From assembly GCF_037975245.1 (NCBI RefSeq), contig NC_092576.1, forward strand, positions 34,884,611 to 34,948,610: a DNA stretch of 64,000 nucleotides. Reading direction: 5' to 3'. Source of the DNA: Apostichopus japonicus (Eukaryota > Echinodermata > Holothuroidea > Aspidochirotida > Stichopodidae). A program made the translations under genes and the position numbers. Of this stretch, positions 12,719-45,399 are shown one piece after another. The notes under the pieces are model-generated. The model was given only the letters and a program-made list of their open reading frames with translations, did no database searches and had not been told where the DNA came from. The stretch's first letter is position 1. Every line of letters starts with the position of its first letter.

Positions 12719-13599
12719 ATGGACGTTATAATTAATATTTAGGTAGAACTTAATGAAAGGAAATCAACTAAAATATCACACTAACTCTGGTATATGTTTA
12801 GTTGGAATAAACCTAGTGAGACTTCTTATGGTGGATCTGCCTTCTACACTCCAAGAGACACTTTCTATTGAAAAATCGCTAAGAGAAAGAACAAGCACAT
12901 GCATGGGAACACGATAAAATCAAAATGCATAGAATGGCACCATAGGGTAACTTGGATGGTTCATTACCAACTATGGCTAATGGAGATCATAAATAAATCA
13001 GAAAGGGATTTCGGCATAAAATATATGTCTGGGTAGACCTATTTCATTTGAAGACTATTTTGCTAAATAAACTATTAAAGTCAGTTTATCTCCGCTTGAC
13101 CCGAGATGACTGATTGTCTGTTTATAGCGCCATAGTCAGCTCTAGAATGTAGGAGTGGAATCTTTCAGAATCAACAAAGGGGGTTAAAGCGTTCAAAACC
13201 ACTTTCAAGAAGAGAGGCAAGAACACTTCTCTGTTCTTTAAATCTGTAAATATGTGAAGGGTTGACGGGTGAAATGAATAAAAGAAATAAAATTAAGGTC
13301 TATGAATTACGAATAATTAAAACAAAAACGTTTTCAGTTCGTTGCCAGTCTACAGAAATCACTTCATTCTGAAAATGTAGTTGCGCTAAGGTCCCCCCCC
13401 CCCAAAAAAAAAAGAGTGCGCTTGTGTTTCTTCGGAATGGGAAGGAAACTTTGTATGCTGATGATTGTAAAGCACCAATTAGCATTAAACTTGTGAGCCA
13501 AAGGTGTTGCTTTTGTTTTGTATCACCACACTGGTACAGACGTAGAGTTGAAATTCAAAAAAGAAGATATTGATGAATGTACTAAATAATGATTATGCA
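12719..13599. other. Foldback loop, right part: no gene seen
   Basis: A+T-rich sequence with a poly-C/poly-A run at 13393-13414. No transposase-like frame found. Confidence 0.45.
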
Positions 13600-15670
13600 T
13601 TAGTCGATTGTATTGGTCAAATACTCTTTGGACCGGGTAAGAAGCATTATGGAACTCTTCAACAATGTCCTTAGAATTCATATGACCAATTGGTTGGGTG
13701 GTCCGAGGCGTGCTGGTCTTGACTGGGGCCTAAACATTTTTGCAGGTTCATTAACATTCATTAACGAAGTAATAATTTAGTGGTCATTTAAATTGGTCAA
13801 GCACTCTTTGGACCGGGCAAGACGCATTATGGTACCGTTCTACAATGTTCTTGGACTTCCTGTGACCTATTGGTTAGGTGGTCCAAGGCGTGCTGGTCTT
13901 GACTGGGGCCTAAAGATTTTTGCAGGTCGATTTACATTCATTAACGAAGTGATGATTTAGTGGTCAGTTTAATTGGTCAAGAACACTTTGGACCGGGCAA
14001 GACGCATTATGGTACTCTTCTTCAATGTCCTTAGAGTTCATGTTAACCATCGGTTTGGTGGTCCAAGGCGTGCTGCTTGGATTAGGGCCCAAAGCTTTTT
14101 CGTGGTCCCGTTTCACTCATTTAAGAAGTAATGATTTAATGGTCAGTTTAATTGGTCAAGCACTCTTTGGACCGGGCAAGACGCATAATGGTACTCTTCT
14201 ACAATGTCCTTAGAGTTCATGTTGACCATCGGTTTGGTGATCCAAGGCGTGCTGCTTTGATTAGGGCCCAAAGTTTTTTCGTGGTCCCGTTACACTCGAT
14301 GATGTAGTAATGATTTAGTGGTCATTTAAATTGGTCAAGCACGCTTTGGACCGGGCAAGACGCATTGTGGTACTCTTCTTCAATGTCCTTAGAGTTCATG
14401 TTAACCATCGGTTTGGAGGTCCAAGGCGTGCTGCATGGATTATGGCCCAAAGCTTTTTCGTGGTCCCGTTTCACTCATTTAAGAAGTAATGATTTAAATT
14501 GGTCAGTTTAATTGATCAAGCACTCTTTGGACCGGGCAAGACGCATTATGGTAATCTTCTAAAATGTCCTTAGAGTTCATGTTAACCATCGGTTTGGTGA
14601 TCCAAGGCGTGCTGCGTGGATTAGGGTCCAAAGCTTTTTCGTGGTCCCGTTACACTCGATGATGTAGTAATGATTTAGTGGTCATTTAAATTGGTCAAGC
14701 ACGCTTTGGACCGGGCAAGACGCATTGTGGTATTCTTCTATAATTTCCTTGGAGTTAATTTTACCCATTGGTTAAGTGGTCCAAGGCGTGCTGCATGGAT
14801 AAGGGCCCAAAGCTTTTTCGTGGTCCCGTTACACTAATTAAAGAAGTAATGATTTAGTGGTCATTTAAATTGGTCAAGCACTCTTTGGACCGGGCAAGAC
14901 GCATTATGGTACTTTTATGCAATGTCCTTAGAGTTCATTTTTACTATCGGTTTGGTGATTCAAGGCGTGCTGCATGGATTTAGGGCCCAAAGCTTTTTCG
15001 TGGTCCAATTACACTTATTAAAGAAGTATTGATTTAGTGGTCATTTAAATTGGTCAAGCACTCTTTGGACCGGGCAAGACTCATTGTGGTACTCTTCTAC
15101 AATGTCCTTAGAGTTCATGTTAACCATCGGTTTGGTGGTCCAAGGCGTGCTGCATGGATGAGGGCCCAAAGCTTTTTCGTGGTCCCGTTTCACTCATTGA
15201 AAAGGTAATTATTTAGTTGTCATTTAAATTGGTCAAGCACTCTTTGGACCGGACAAGACGCATTATGCTACCCTTCTACAATGTCCTTAGACTTCCTCTG
15301 ACCTATTGGATGAGCGGTCCAAGGCGTGCTGGTTTTGATTAGGGCCCAAATGTTTTTAGTTCAGTTCCCGTTACATTTATTTAAAAAAATGTTGATTTAA
15401 TGGTCATTTTAATTGGTCAAGCACTCTTTGGACCGTGCAAGACGCATTATGGTATCCTTCTACAATGTGTCAAGAATTCATATGACCCATTGGTAAGGTG
15501 GTCCAAGGCGTGCTAGTCTTGATTAGGGCCTAAAGTGATTTTTTTTCTGGTCCAGTTACATTAATTTAAGAACTGATGAAGTAGTGGTCATTTTAGTTGG
15601 TCAAGAACTATTTGGACCGGGCAAGATGCATTATGGTACCCTTCCACATAGTCGTTAGAGTTCATATGAC
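13600..15670 (-). repeat. Right foldback arm: about 12 tandem 180-bp units, inverted
   Basis: Reverse-complement copies of the left-arm unit. The landmark GGACCGGGCAAGACGCATTA recurs near 13631, 13811, 13991, 14170, 14350, 14531, 14710, 14888, 15068, 15248, 15431 and 15614. The copy number differs from the left arm (about 12 against 14), so the arms have undergone independent gain or loss of units. Frames such as 14025-14213 are repeat shadows. Confidence 0.92.
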
Positions 15671-15853
15671 CCATGGGCTATTGATAAAACCTCTTTCCAC
15701 GACCAAATGTTGAAGATCTTGTAAGAAGCTTTTGTCTTGCCAGAGGTGTTACGTCGATACCATTGTCGAACACGTAACTGAATAGCTAGCTCAGTTACTC
15801 ATACGCGAATATCGAACGAGGAACGGGGAATAAGTATCTAACTTCACACCGGT

Positions 15854-15862
15854 CGTTTAGCG
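15854..15862. repeat. Target-site duplication, right (CGTTTAGCG)
   Basis: Nine bases immediately outside the right terminus of the foldback element, identical to 7519-7527. Confidence 0.9.
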
Positions 15863-15892
15863 TTGGGTAAACGCTATCACTCACGTAATATC

Positions 15893-16011
15893 ATGGCTAA
15901 ATACTACTAAGAGGCGTTAGACCTTCTTTTATGGCAATTTGACCATCCATCCTTGGAGGATGACGACATCGCTGAATCTGAAGAAGATTCTGACGATGCA
16001 ATCCTGATATG
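15893..16011 (+). pseudogene. Acidic first-exon-like remnant beside the foldback element
   Basis: From ATG 15893 the frame reads MAKYY, then a TAA stop (15908-15910), then EALDLLLWQFDHPS followed by an acidic run EDDDIAESEEDSDDA. It ends at a consensus donor (ATATG|GTAAGC). An acidic N-terminal exon of this kind resembles the start of transposase-derived proteins such as piggyBac-like ones, but no catalytic domain follows within the block, so this remains a guess. The foldback element ends only 40 bp upstream, so it lies in or near the leader of this old exon. Confidence 0.35.
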
Positions 16012-16019
16012 GTAAGCCA

Positions 16020-17015
16020 CACTGTATGTATTGTGTATACATGTACTTTAGTAGTGCAATAGGCCTATATAACTCATCGTTACGCATGACTTCCATACCA
16101 TTGTATTACATGCAGGTCAAGTAGTTTGGAAGGAGGGGGAAGGGGAGGGGTTGGCAACCCGGTAGTAGATATAATTGAAGGGAGGGGAATGAACTGTTTT
16201 TTATGCTTGAATAAGACATTTCAAAAATCAAAGCAATTTGTTTCCCTTTTTTGTGTATTGTTTGTACAAATTTGGAATTAGGCGCGTACTACTTAGCCTT
16301 TTATTAGACCCTTGCTCCAGTTAAAGCAACATCTGAGGTGCCAAATATGATGTGGATAAACAACATACTCTACTTATCACTCCAGAAGAGCCCTTGACCA
16401 GTATGGAGACCATTACTTTGATTTAAACCCTAAATTTGGTAGCCTGTAAAATATTATAATTTATTCGCGAATGAAAATTTAACAAATCGTCAAAAAATCA
16501 GTCATATTCCTCACATTTAGACATCAAATTACATGTTACTAATAAAATTACCTGTATTTAATTCATCAAACTATCAAAAGTCCAGCAGATTTCATCAAAA
16601 TAATTTCAAATGGGCAAAGGAAAGTATCGTGTATGTATCATGACCTAATTTGCATATTTACATATCCAATTAGCTCAATTATAAAAAATAAAAAAAAATT
16701 AAAACCTCATTTCAATACCTATCTGTCAATACTTGGGTCCCTATTGACAAAAATTACCCAATTTATATAATTACAATGTGTAAATATTTTCCCCCAGGTA
16801 CAATGATATGATCCGAATTGCAGTCCTTAAAGGCATTGAAGACTCTCCCCAAACCGCGTGCGGCCATCTGAAAAAGTTAAATTTCTGTTGCTTGCAAGTG
16901 ACGTTTTGTTCGTGTCGCTACAAAATGCAGACAGTAATGAAACGTGATACCTTGTTATATTAAGCAGGACCTGAGATGTTCATCGCTGTTTCGTTTGTAT
17001 ACTGTGCTGTGGGTA
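16020..17015. other. No intact gene; right junction of the unit-1-specific block
   Basis: 16020-16807 has no counterpart in unit 2. From about 16808 (AATTGCAGTCC...) the sequence again matches unit 2 from about 49407. This includes a conserved stretch 16826-16950 that stays open in unit 2 but is frameshifted and interrupted here. Confidence 0.5.
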
Positions 17016-19044
17016 TTGACCGCAGCTTTATGTACTGACTTAATTTTACACTAGTGTCTAATTACCGACGGTAGCAAGCTGCGTGTTTGTCTTCTGGGAT
17101 CGATGGTGGTGTCTTCCACCTCTGTTACACCTCATTAGAAACTAGGTCAGATTACCGGCATTAGACGTTTCTTTTTGCGCGATTCTTCACACCCTTCAAG
17201 TATATTTGAAAAGCCTATAGATAGAGTTACCGCCCAGAACACATCTGGCTAGACTGAGAAGGCTTTGGCCTATCTCAGAACTCAAATTATTGGCTATGGC
17301 CAAACTGCTTATGCCATAAGTTGCCAAATGTACATCGTTGGGGGAAATGTGGCAAATGGGGGCTGTGTTGCATATTTGTAAAATTGTAGATAAATTAATA
17401 GACTGAAATATGATAAAGGTGAAGTAATGACTTAGGCTTACTTAAAGTAGAACGATAGTGACAGAAAAAAAATCTCCTGTTTATATATAATATAGTTTAT
17501 ATGTTACCAAGCAACATATTTTTTTTTTCAAATAGCACACCGAAAAGTTATAAAAAAAGGGAATTAAAACATCGTTTTTTCGTCTCCGTAATTGATACGA
17601 ATTTAGGAATTTGGAATTTGGGAGCGCCCGAGGAACATGAAGTTATAGCATGCTCGTTATGGTTTAACATAATGAAAGGGGGTGTAGGCGGTTTTACACT
17701 ATCTAACGCAACAAAATTACCAAGAACCTGAAGTATTTTTAAGGGAGGGCCCGAGGAACATGAACTTATAGCTTGCTCCTCATGGTGAAACATAATTGCA
17801 CGTATTAGATGAATTGAGTGTACTGTTGATAGTAGGAGAGACTAGCGTAGGTTCTTATGGCCAACTAGACCGGTTTCTGCTCTCAAACTTTATAGGAGGA
17901 GCTTCATCAGTAGTAGCCTTTGAATATTTTATATTCGGTCTGGGCGTCTCGTTCTCAAAATGCATCTATTTTCTGTGCACGAGTTTTTATGGACTCATAG
18001 TGCAGCTATAAGAGCATCTAAAAGAGCTTCGTGTGAACCTTGAGAGTCAGCTGATTCTTCGTTAGTAAGAAACCCTGAGTTAACAAGTAAATGGATTTTG
18101 GGCCCTTTCGTAAGCTAGAATCGGTTCTTTTGAAAAACAATTTGGATAATTTGGCGTGTTGCGAGATTAAGTGCCTATGTTTCAAAAGTGCTTTCTTCAA
18201 ATGAGTGGTTTTGATATGTTCCACTGAGCCTGAAATACAACCGCATTTGCACTCAATTGAGTGGTTAGTCTAGCTCTAACGATTTTCTCACTACATGCAA
18301 TTCCTATTGCGTTTATTCACATGCATGTCTCGTGGTTTGGGCTTCAGGAGGAATCCTATTCTAGCCCAACTTCACGTAGGTCCGCAAACGGTACTTTCAC
18401 ACTGTTCAAACATTAGTGACAGTGTGCGCTACCGTAAGTAATACTTACACGATGTTTTGTTTCTCTCGAGCATACATACGCTTGGAAATTTGATAAAAAA
18501 AAAACTTATTGTAGAGTCCACATTCTTTCTGTTGCATCACCCTGGTTTAGGTTGTTTAGCGAGTCCAATAGAGAGAAGGTTGCAACTAAACTTACACACT
18601 CAGTGCACACGGCTGAAGAACACTACGCCGAGCTCACTTTGTTATCATCATAATGACGGGTCACTGTAGATCACGTGATCACCATATCGCTTTTCGCGAA
18701 AAGGCCCATTTTTGTTTAAAAAATCAAAGAGTTTAGGAATGTTTTTTCAGCCTTTTCCAACATCGGATTGACTTGAATTTTCACATGTGTAAAACGGAAA
18801 CCAACTAGAATACTCTTGAATAAAATCGTATTTTTTTGTCAATGCTGAAAATCACTACCGTTCATCTTTAAAGGGTGTGAAGACTCGCGCCAAAAGAAAC
18901 GTCTAATGCCGGTAATTTGACCTAGTCTCGAATGAGGTGTAACAGACGTGTTAAACACCACCATCGATCCCAGAAAATACACATAATCTGCTACCGTCGG
19001 TAATTAGACACTAGTGGACAGTCAGTACATACATCGGCGGTTAA
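17016..19044. mobile_element. TA-flanked palindromic (Tc1/mariner-type MITE-like) element, unit 1
   Basis: Terminal inverted repeats of roughly 180 bp: the left arm begins TTGACCGCAGC and includes ACACTAGTGTCTAATTACCG; the right arm (18868-19044) is its near reverse complement. A TA dinucleotide flanks each end, as expected for Tc1/mariner-type target sites. The homologous copy in unit 2 (49604-50197) is only 594 bp because it lacks the 1.42-kb insertion at 17446-18867. The element is non-coding and predates the segmental duplication. Confidence 0.75.
17446..18867. mobile_element. 1.42-kb insertion flanked by TTAA inside the palindromic element
   Basis: Comparison with unit 2 (CTTTCTTAAAGGGTG uninterrupted near 50023) shows an insertion at TTAA. 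TTAA is present on both sides (17442-17445 and 18868-18871). Termini are imperfect inverted repeats: AGTAGAACGATAGTGA on the left, AGATGAACGGTAGTGA for the right end in reverse complement. TTAA targets are typical of piggyBac, but these termini are not the usual piggyBac type, so the superfamily is open. The interior has a partial tandem repeat near 17625-17790 (CCCGAGGAACATGAA twice) and no transposase. Confidence 0.65.
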
Positions 19045-19049
19045 TACCA

Positions 19050-19330
19050 GGCGTGTATCCAGGAGGGCGTTGGGGGCGCGCTTCCGGGTTAGCAAAAGAG
19101 GAGAGAAAAAATGAGAAGGAAATATGGCAAAAGAGGGGGAAAAGGAAGGAAAGGAAGGGAAAAGAAAAATAAGAAAGAGAAATAGAGAAATAGAGAAAAG
19201 GAGGAAACAGAAGAAAAACGCCAAGGCACCGGGAAGAGAAAGAGGGACAGTGACATAATAACAGCGCTGATCCCTATTATGTATACACAGGGTAGCCAGT
19301 GACGGATCGAGGATTTCGGAAGGGGCGTGC
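19050..19330. repeat. Purine-rich dispersed repeat segment, unit 1
   Basis: Starts with GTGTATCCAGGAGGGCG-type sequence and continues into a strand-asymmetric GA-rich tract (about 19090-19245). The same segment is at 50200-50465 in unit 2. Frames on the minus strand here (Phe/Ser/Leu-rich) are compositional and are not supported as genes. Confidence 0.55.
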
Positions 19331-20344
19331 ACCTCAGCCTACCCCTTACACCGACAACTCCATTTTTGACGTTTCCAATGTCATAATCCTTGGTAGGATC
19401 TCGGCAAAGTATATCCTTGTCTTCTACTAATTTCATCTGCCTGTTACTCATGTTCTCATTACTGTCAATGACATGCAAGTTCAAAGACTTAAGCAAGTCT
19501 ATTAGTTTATCATCCAGCCATATATATATTCAATCGTTTTTACATGTTTCTTGGGGTGAGGGCTTGTTTATACTTTCAAATGTCATTTCTCTTACTTTGT
19601 CTATTTTTTTCAGTTATGTCAGTGTTAGGTTTTCTGACTTTCACAAAGTAACTATTGATTAAACAGTTAAGAAGCTCTAGGTTTTTTTTTTCAAAAATAC
19701 TTCCCCTCTGAAGGGTTTGTCCATTTTGTATGTGGAACACGGAATTTTATTCCTGTGGCTTTTATATGAATGTTTAAACGGTATCAATATTTCTAATTTT
19801 GACTCAATTAAGCCATTTAATGTCCTTCGGAGGAAGTATGTGTAGAAGACAATATTATACATGCATTTATAAGAAGGTTAACACAAAGATGAGTAGAATC
19901 ATTGAAAATAAATTGTTTCTTGACTGGTTAAATTTATTGGGTATCAAGTGTACTATATTGATCTACTTAATAATGAATAGTTAAGCAAGACGACTTTGCA
20001 TTAATGATAATTACATTATGAGAGTGTAAAAGAAGTGACGATTAAATTAGCAAAGCTTACACCTATCAATTAGATTAACTCACAGCAATTACAGTAAAAA
20101 GCATGATCAAAAAGACAGATTTGAATCGTAAGCAAACGCTCTGCAGGTCAATAATAGTGAAATTCGACAATGTTTGACTATTGTATATACAAATATTTCT
20201 ATGTTAACAGCATTATCCCAGTGATACAACGAATAATAAACGTGGATACAATTTAGTAAATGTTTAAGTATTCGAAATGAGATTTGATGTTGCCTAAGCA
20301 GAAGACTAACCATTTCGGTAAAGATAGGGGATTCTTCCTTAATA

Positions 20345-20690
20345 TATAAATATGGTGCGGTGATGTATTAAATGAAACAAACGCTCTCATGTTTCAGATC
20401 CAACAGTGACCAGTGATGTAATTAGTAAAGCACACGTCCTCATATCTCAGATCCAACAGGCTCCTGCGATGTAATAAATGAAATATACGCTCCAATGTTG
20501 CATACTCAACAGGTACCAGTGTTATACTTAATGAAACACACGCTCTCATGTTTCAGATCCAACAGGCTCCAGTGATGTATTAAATGAAACACACGCACTT
20601 GTGTTTCAGATCCAACAGGGTACATTGATATATTATATGAAACACAAGCTCTAATGTTGAAGATCCAACAGGGTCCATTGGCGAAGAAAT
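20345..20690. repeat. Minisatellite, about 60-bp unit, unit 1
   Basis: About five to six copies of a unit containing ATGTTTCAGATCCAACAG(GCTCC) and TTAAATGAAACACACGCTCT. The same array in the same position is found in unit 2 at 52195-52525, so it predates the duplication. Confidence 0.8.
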
Positions 20691-21628
20691 GCAGTAAAGG
20701 AAAGGGTCTACGTCACATGAGAATTTGATTCTTACCAGGAAATAATTAAATTTATCCGGATGCCGTCATGTATATTTAATAGCGAAAATGACCATTTAAC
20801 GGATTTATAATTTCCGTGAAGACGTTATTAAACATGAAAAAGAGTTCTCCTTACGATAAGATTTGGGAAAACAGTTTCTGAATTACACGACTTAATAAGC
20901 TGTGATCTGTCACCAGGAATGATATAAAAAGATCCGAGTGAAATTGTTTTCCTCGCCTTGGTTAACTGCACATTTTCATCTTTAGACGTCTTCTTACCAT
21001 ATTTCACATATACCTTTGTAATTTTTTTCCATATAGGTATATAGTGTTATATAGAGTGAATTTCATACAGGTTACTGGGTAAACATTATATTACAGGAAA
21101 TGGTTTGGCTCCATATGCTATATACAGGCTAGTGTTATAATGTAGAGACTGGTCTCAACGTGTAAATTCTACCATGTATGCTAAATGAAACAGCTATAAT
21201 AATATACAGTCTTACAAAGTAAAATGTATGTACAGATGTTTTCCGTAAAGCCAGCCAAATAAAGATATATACAGTTATTTTCAAAGTTCTATTTCTGACG
21301 TTTGTTCTCTATAACTGACTATATAGAAAGTGTTTGAGTACATCATATTTTACTAAATATTTAACTATTTATTTGAAAAATGGGCGTGTGTACGTATAGA
21401 AATGTTGCAAAAACTAACCATTTTCTAACAGTGCACTTGGAGGTACATGAAATGCAAAGACAGCCATTCAAAAGGCCTCTACATCTCACGGAGAGTGACC
21501 ATTTCTCTCCCACGGTGATATGTTGGTTTGAATATTTCTACAAACTGTGGTCAATGCTAATATATACATCTTATTTATAATACAGATATGCATGAGCCTT
21601 ATTAGTAATCAGTTTAGAAACGTAGTTG

Positions 21629-43695
<22,067 letters not shown>

Positions 43696-43844
43696 TTTGG
43701 AGATTCTATAAAAATGATAACATACAAAAGATTAAGACCCTCACCCACGTCGTGTCGTATAAGGCAGATAAATAACAATTGACTCATAATTGGTAATTAG
43801 TACTGTTTTAGAAAATATATTGGACAATGGACATGGACATGGTA

Positions 43845-44335
43845 TAGACAACCACGTAACATCCGCTCAGTGCTGGTTCGCACGAATCTCGCCCCACCCA
43901 GTATAATGAGCCTAACAGTGGTAACATCCCCTGTAACAAACCTAGATGCTTGGTGTGCACACACCTCGACACCTCCCCCCCCCCCGCTTTCTTCCACCGG
44001 GCCTCAGGCACTACTCTGAGACCTGGTAGATTTGGTTGCGACTCAGCAATGTCATCTACCTCCTATATTGTTGCAAGTGCCCCCAGGTCACCTATATTGG
44101 CGAAACCAGCACTAAGTTCAGACTTCGCTTCAATAATCACAAACTAAGTATCCGCGAAAATAATCCAGGTTTCCCTGTTGCTGAACACTTTAATCTCCCC
44201 AATCACAACTTATCTGATTTCAAATTTGTCATTCTATACGGCTTCTTCAAAACCGTTCATGAACGAAGCACCCGGGAACTAAAAACGCCTCGACACACAC
44301 AACAATGGGCTCAACAGGGATCTCTCTTTTAGGAC
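43845..44335 (+). mobile_element. Penelope-like element, C-terminal GIY-YIG fragment (copy A)
   Basis: The + strand frame starts around RNIRSVLVRTNL, then (after shifts) PCNKPRCLVCTHLDTS, then NVIYLLYCCKCPQVTYIGET, a histidine-containing KFRLRFNNHKLSIR, and PVAEHFNLPNHNLSDFKFVI. This order (basic linker, C-x3-x-C-x2-C, a GIY-YIG core with its conserved arginine and histidine, then AEHF) is that of Penelope-like retroelement endonucleases. The reverse-transcriptase part is missing. A hammerhead-like core follows at 44393-44422. It lies in the first intron of receptor gene copy 1, in opposite orientation. Confidence 0.85.
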
Positions 44336-44392
44336 TATACATGCTAAGCTAAATACCAATAAGGTCTAGTTTCTTCCATTTCATTAGCACAA

Positions 44393-44422
44393 CTGAAGAA
44401 CAGCCGTGTTAACGCTCGAAAT
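44393..44422 (+). ncRNA. Hammerhead-ribozyme-like core after Penelope copy A
   Basis: CTGAAGA, then a possible stem II (AGC(C)GT paired with ACGCT around GTTA), then GAAA. The core residues CUGANGA and GAAA are present. Stem II needs a one-base bulge, so self-cleavage is uncertain. Penelope-like elements are known to carry hammerhead motifs. Confidence 0.5.
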
Positions 44423-44505
44423 ATATTGTAACCGACTTAACGTTCTAAGTAATAAAGTTGGAAATGAAAGTATCATTTTCCCCCCATTTTTTCTTGTGGA
44501 TATAT

Positions 44506-44506
<1 letters not shown>

Positions 44507-44566
<60 letters not shown>
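44507..44566. repeat. (TA)n microsatellite between Penelope fragments
   Basis: TA run with one TACATA interruption, located between the two Penelope-like fragments. Confidence 0.9.
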
Positions 44567-44569
<3 letters not shown>

Positions 44570-44575
44570 CCTTGC

Positions 44576-45060
44576 TGTAAACCTAGATGCTATATATGTC
44601 CCCATATTACCCCAGGCACCGTGGTCAAGATTCTAAATGTTGACTTTAGTCTAAGACCCCCTTCCCTCGCTTGTGATTCTATTAATGTTATTTACATTTT
44701 CTATTGTGTACTTTGCAAAGAGGGCAATTATGTAGGTGAAACAGGCTCACGGTTCCGCTTACGTTTTAATACTCACAAAAAGTCTATTCATAATAATTTG
44801 CAGGATTCCCAGTTTCCGAACATTTCAATCTTCATAGTCATTCTCTAAAAAAAAAACTAAAATGTATTTTAATTGCCTGGAACTTCAAATCAACCACTGA
44901 ACGTAAACGTAAAGAAATCGATTGGATCTTTCGTATTAAGTCTCACATCACCGGCCTCAACAAAGACTTGGGACCCCTTAACAACTATCAGTTCTACAAG
45001 CATATGCTTAACAACTATCAGTTCTACAAGCATATGTAATCCGTTCTTTGCTCCTTAATC
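44576..45060 (+). mobile_element. Penelope-like element, C-terminal GIY-YIG fragment (copy B)
   Basis: Frame 44576-44848 encodes CKPRCYICPHITPGTVVKIL, then ACDSINVIYIFYCVLCKEGN, YVGETGSRFRLRFNTHKKSI and the start of an F-x-x-HS-x-x tail. The same domain order as copy A but clearly divergent, so it is a different insertion or family. A frameshift follows near 44845; the tail then reads through ERKRKEIDWIFRIKS and NNYQFYKHM. The last 27 bp are repeated in tandem (44977-45036). A hammerhead-like core lies at 45180-45207. Confidence 0.85.
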
Positions 45061-45179
45061 CGCTTCCTGTATAGTCATGGTTTATTCGGTTTAAATTCCA
45101 TTATTGTAACTTACACTTATCTAGCGTCATTCTTTCATTGTGTCACATTTTGTACTTTTCATTCGACTGCCAAGTGTTG

Positions 45180-45207
45180 CTGACGAAGGTCCCAGGGTGA
45201 CCGAAAA
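45180..45207 (+). ncRNA. Hammerhead-ribozyme-like core after Penelope copy B
   Basis: CTGACGA, then GGTC (45188-45191) pairing perfectly with GACC (45199-45202) as stem II, then GAAAA. All invariant core positions visible in this half of the motif are present. The flanking stem I and III sequences are short and A+T-rich. Confidence 0.65.
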
Positions 45208-45280
45208 TTCCAATATATTTTCTAAAACTTACTCGTTATTTGTCAATTATGAGTCATATCTTATTTCTCTGGTTTTCTCT

Positions 45281-45284
<4 letters not shown>

Positions 45285-45355
<71 letters not shown>

Positions 45356-45356
45356 T
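45285..45356. repeat. (TA)n microsatellite
   Basis: Two TA runs separated by TTTATTTATTTATA. Confidence 0.9.
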
Positions 45357-45399
45357 ATGTATCTATTGTGTGTGTCCAAAGATATATTGTACGTCCAGG

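Larger units (their letters stand above)
7528..15853. mobile_element. 8.3-kb foldback DNA transposon with 9-bp target duplication
   Basis: The element starts ACCGGTGTGAAGTTAGATAC and ends with the exact reverse complement. It is flanked on both sides by the direct repeat CGTTTAGCG (7519-7527 and 15854-15862). Each terminal inverted repeat has an outer non-repetitive part of roughly 170-190 bp (7528-7700 and about 15670-15853), followed by an arm of tandem 180-bp units: about 14 on the left to 10.16 kb and about 12 on the right from 13.6 kb. The arms are inverted relative to each other. The 3.4-kb loop has no transposase-like frame, so this copy appears non-autonomous. Long inverted arms made of tandem repeats define foldback (FB) elements; sea urchin TU elements are a known echinoderm case. 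The 9-bp duplication fits FB-like or Mutator-like transposition. It occurs in unit 1 only. Confidence 0.93.

Noticed and set aside
19089-19496. 135-codon minus-strand frame with a hydrophobic stretch, and its relative at 50200-50450
   Set aside because: The hydrophobic run is the translation of a GA-rich (TC-rich on the minus strand) tract and differs in frame and stops between the two units.
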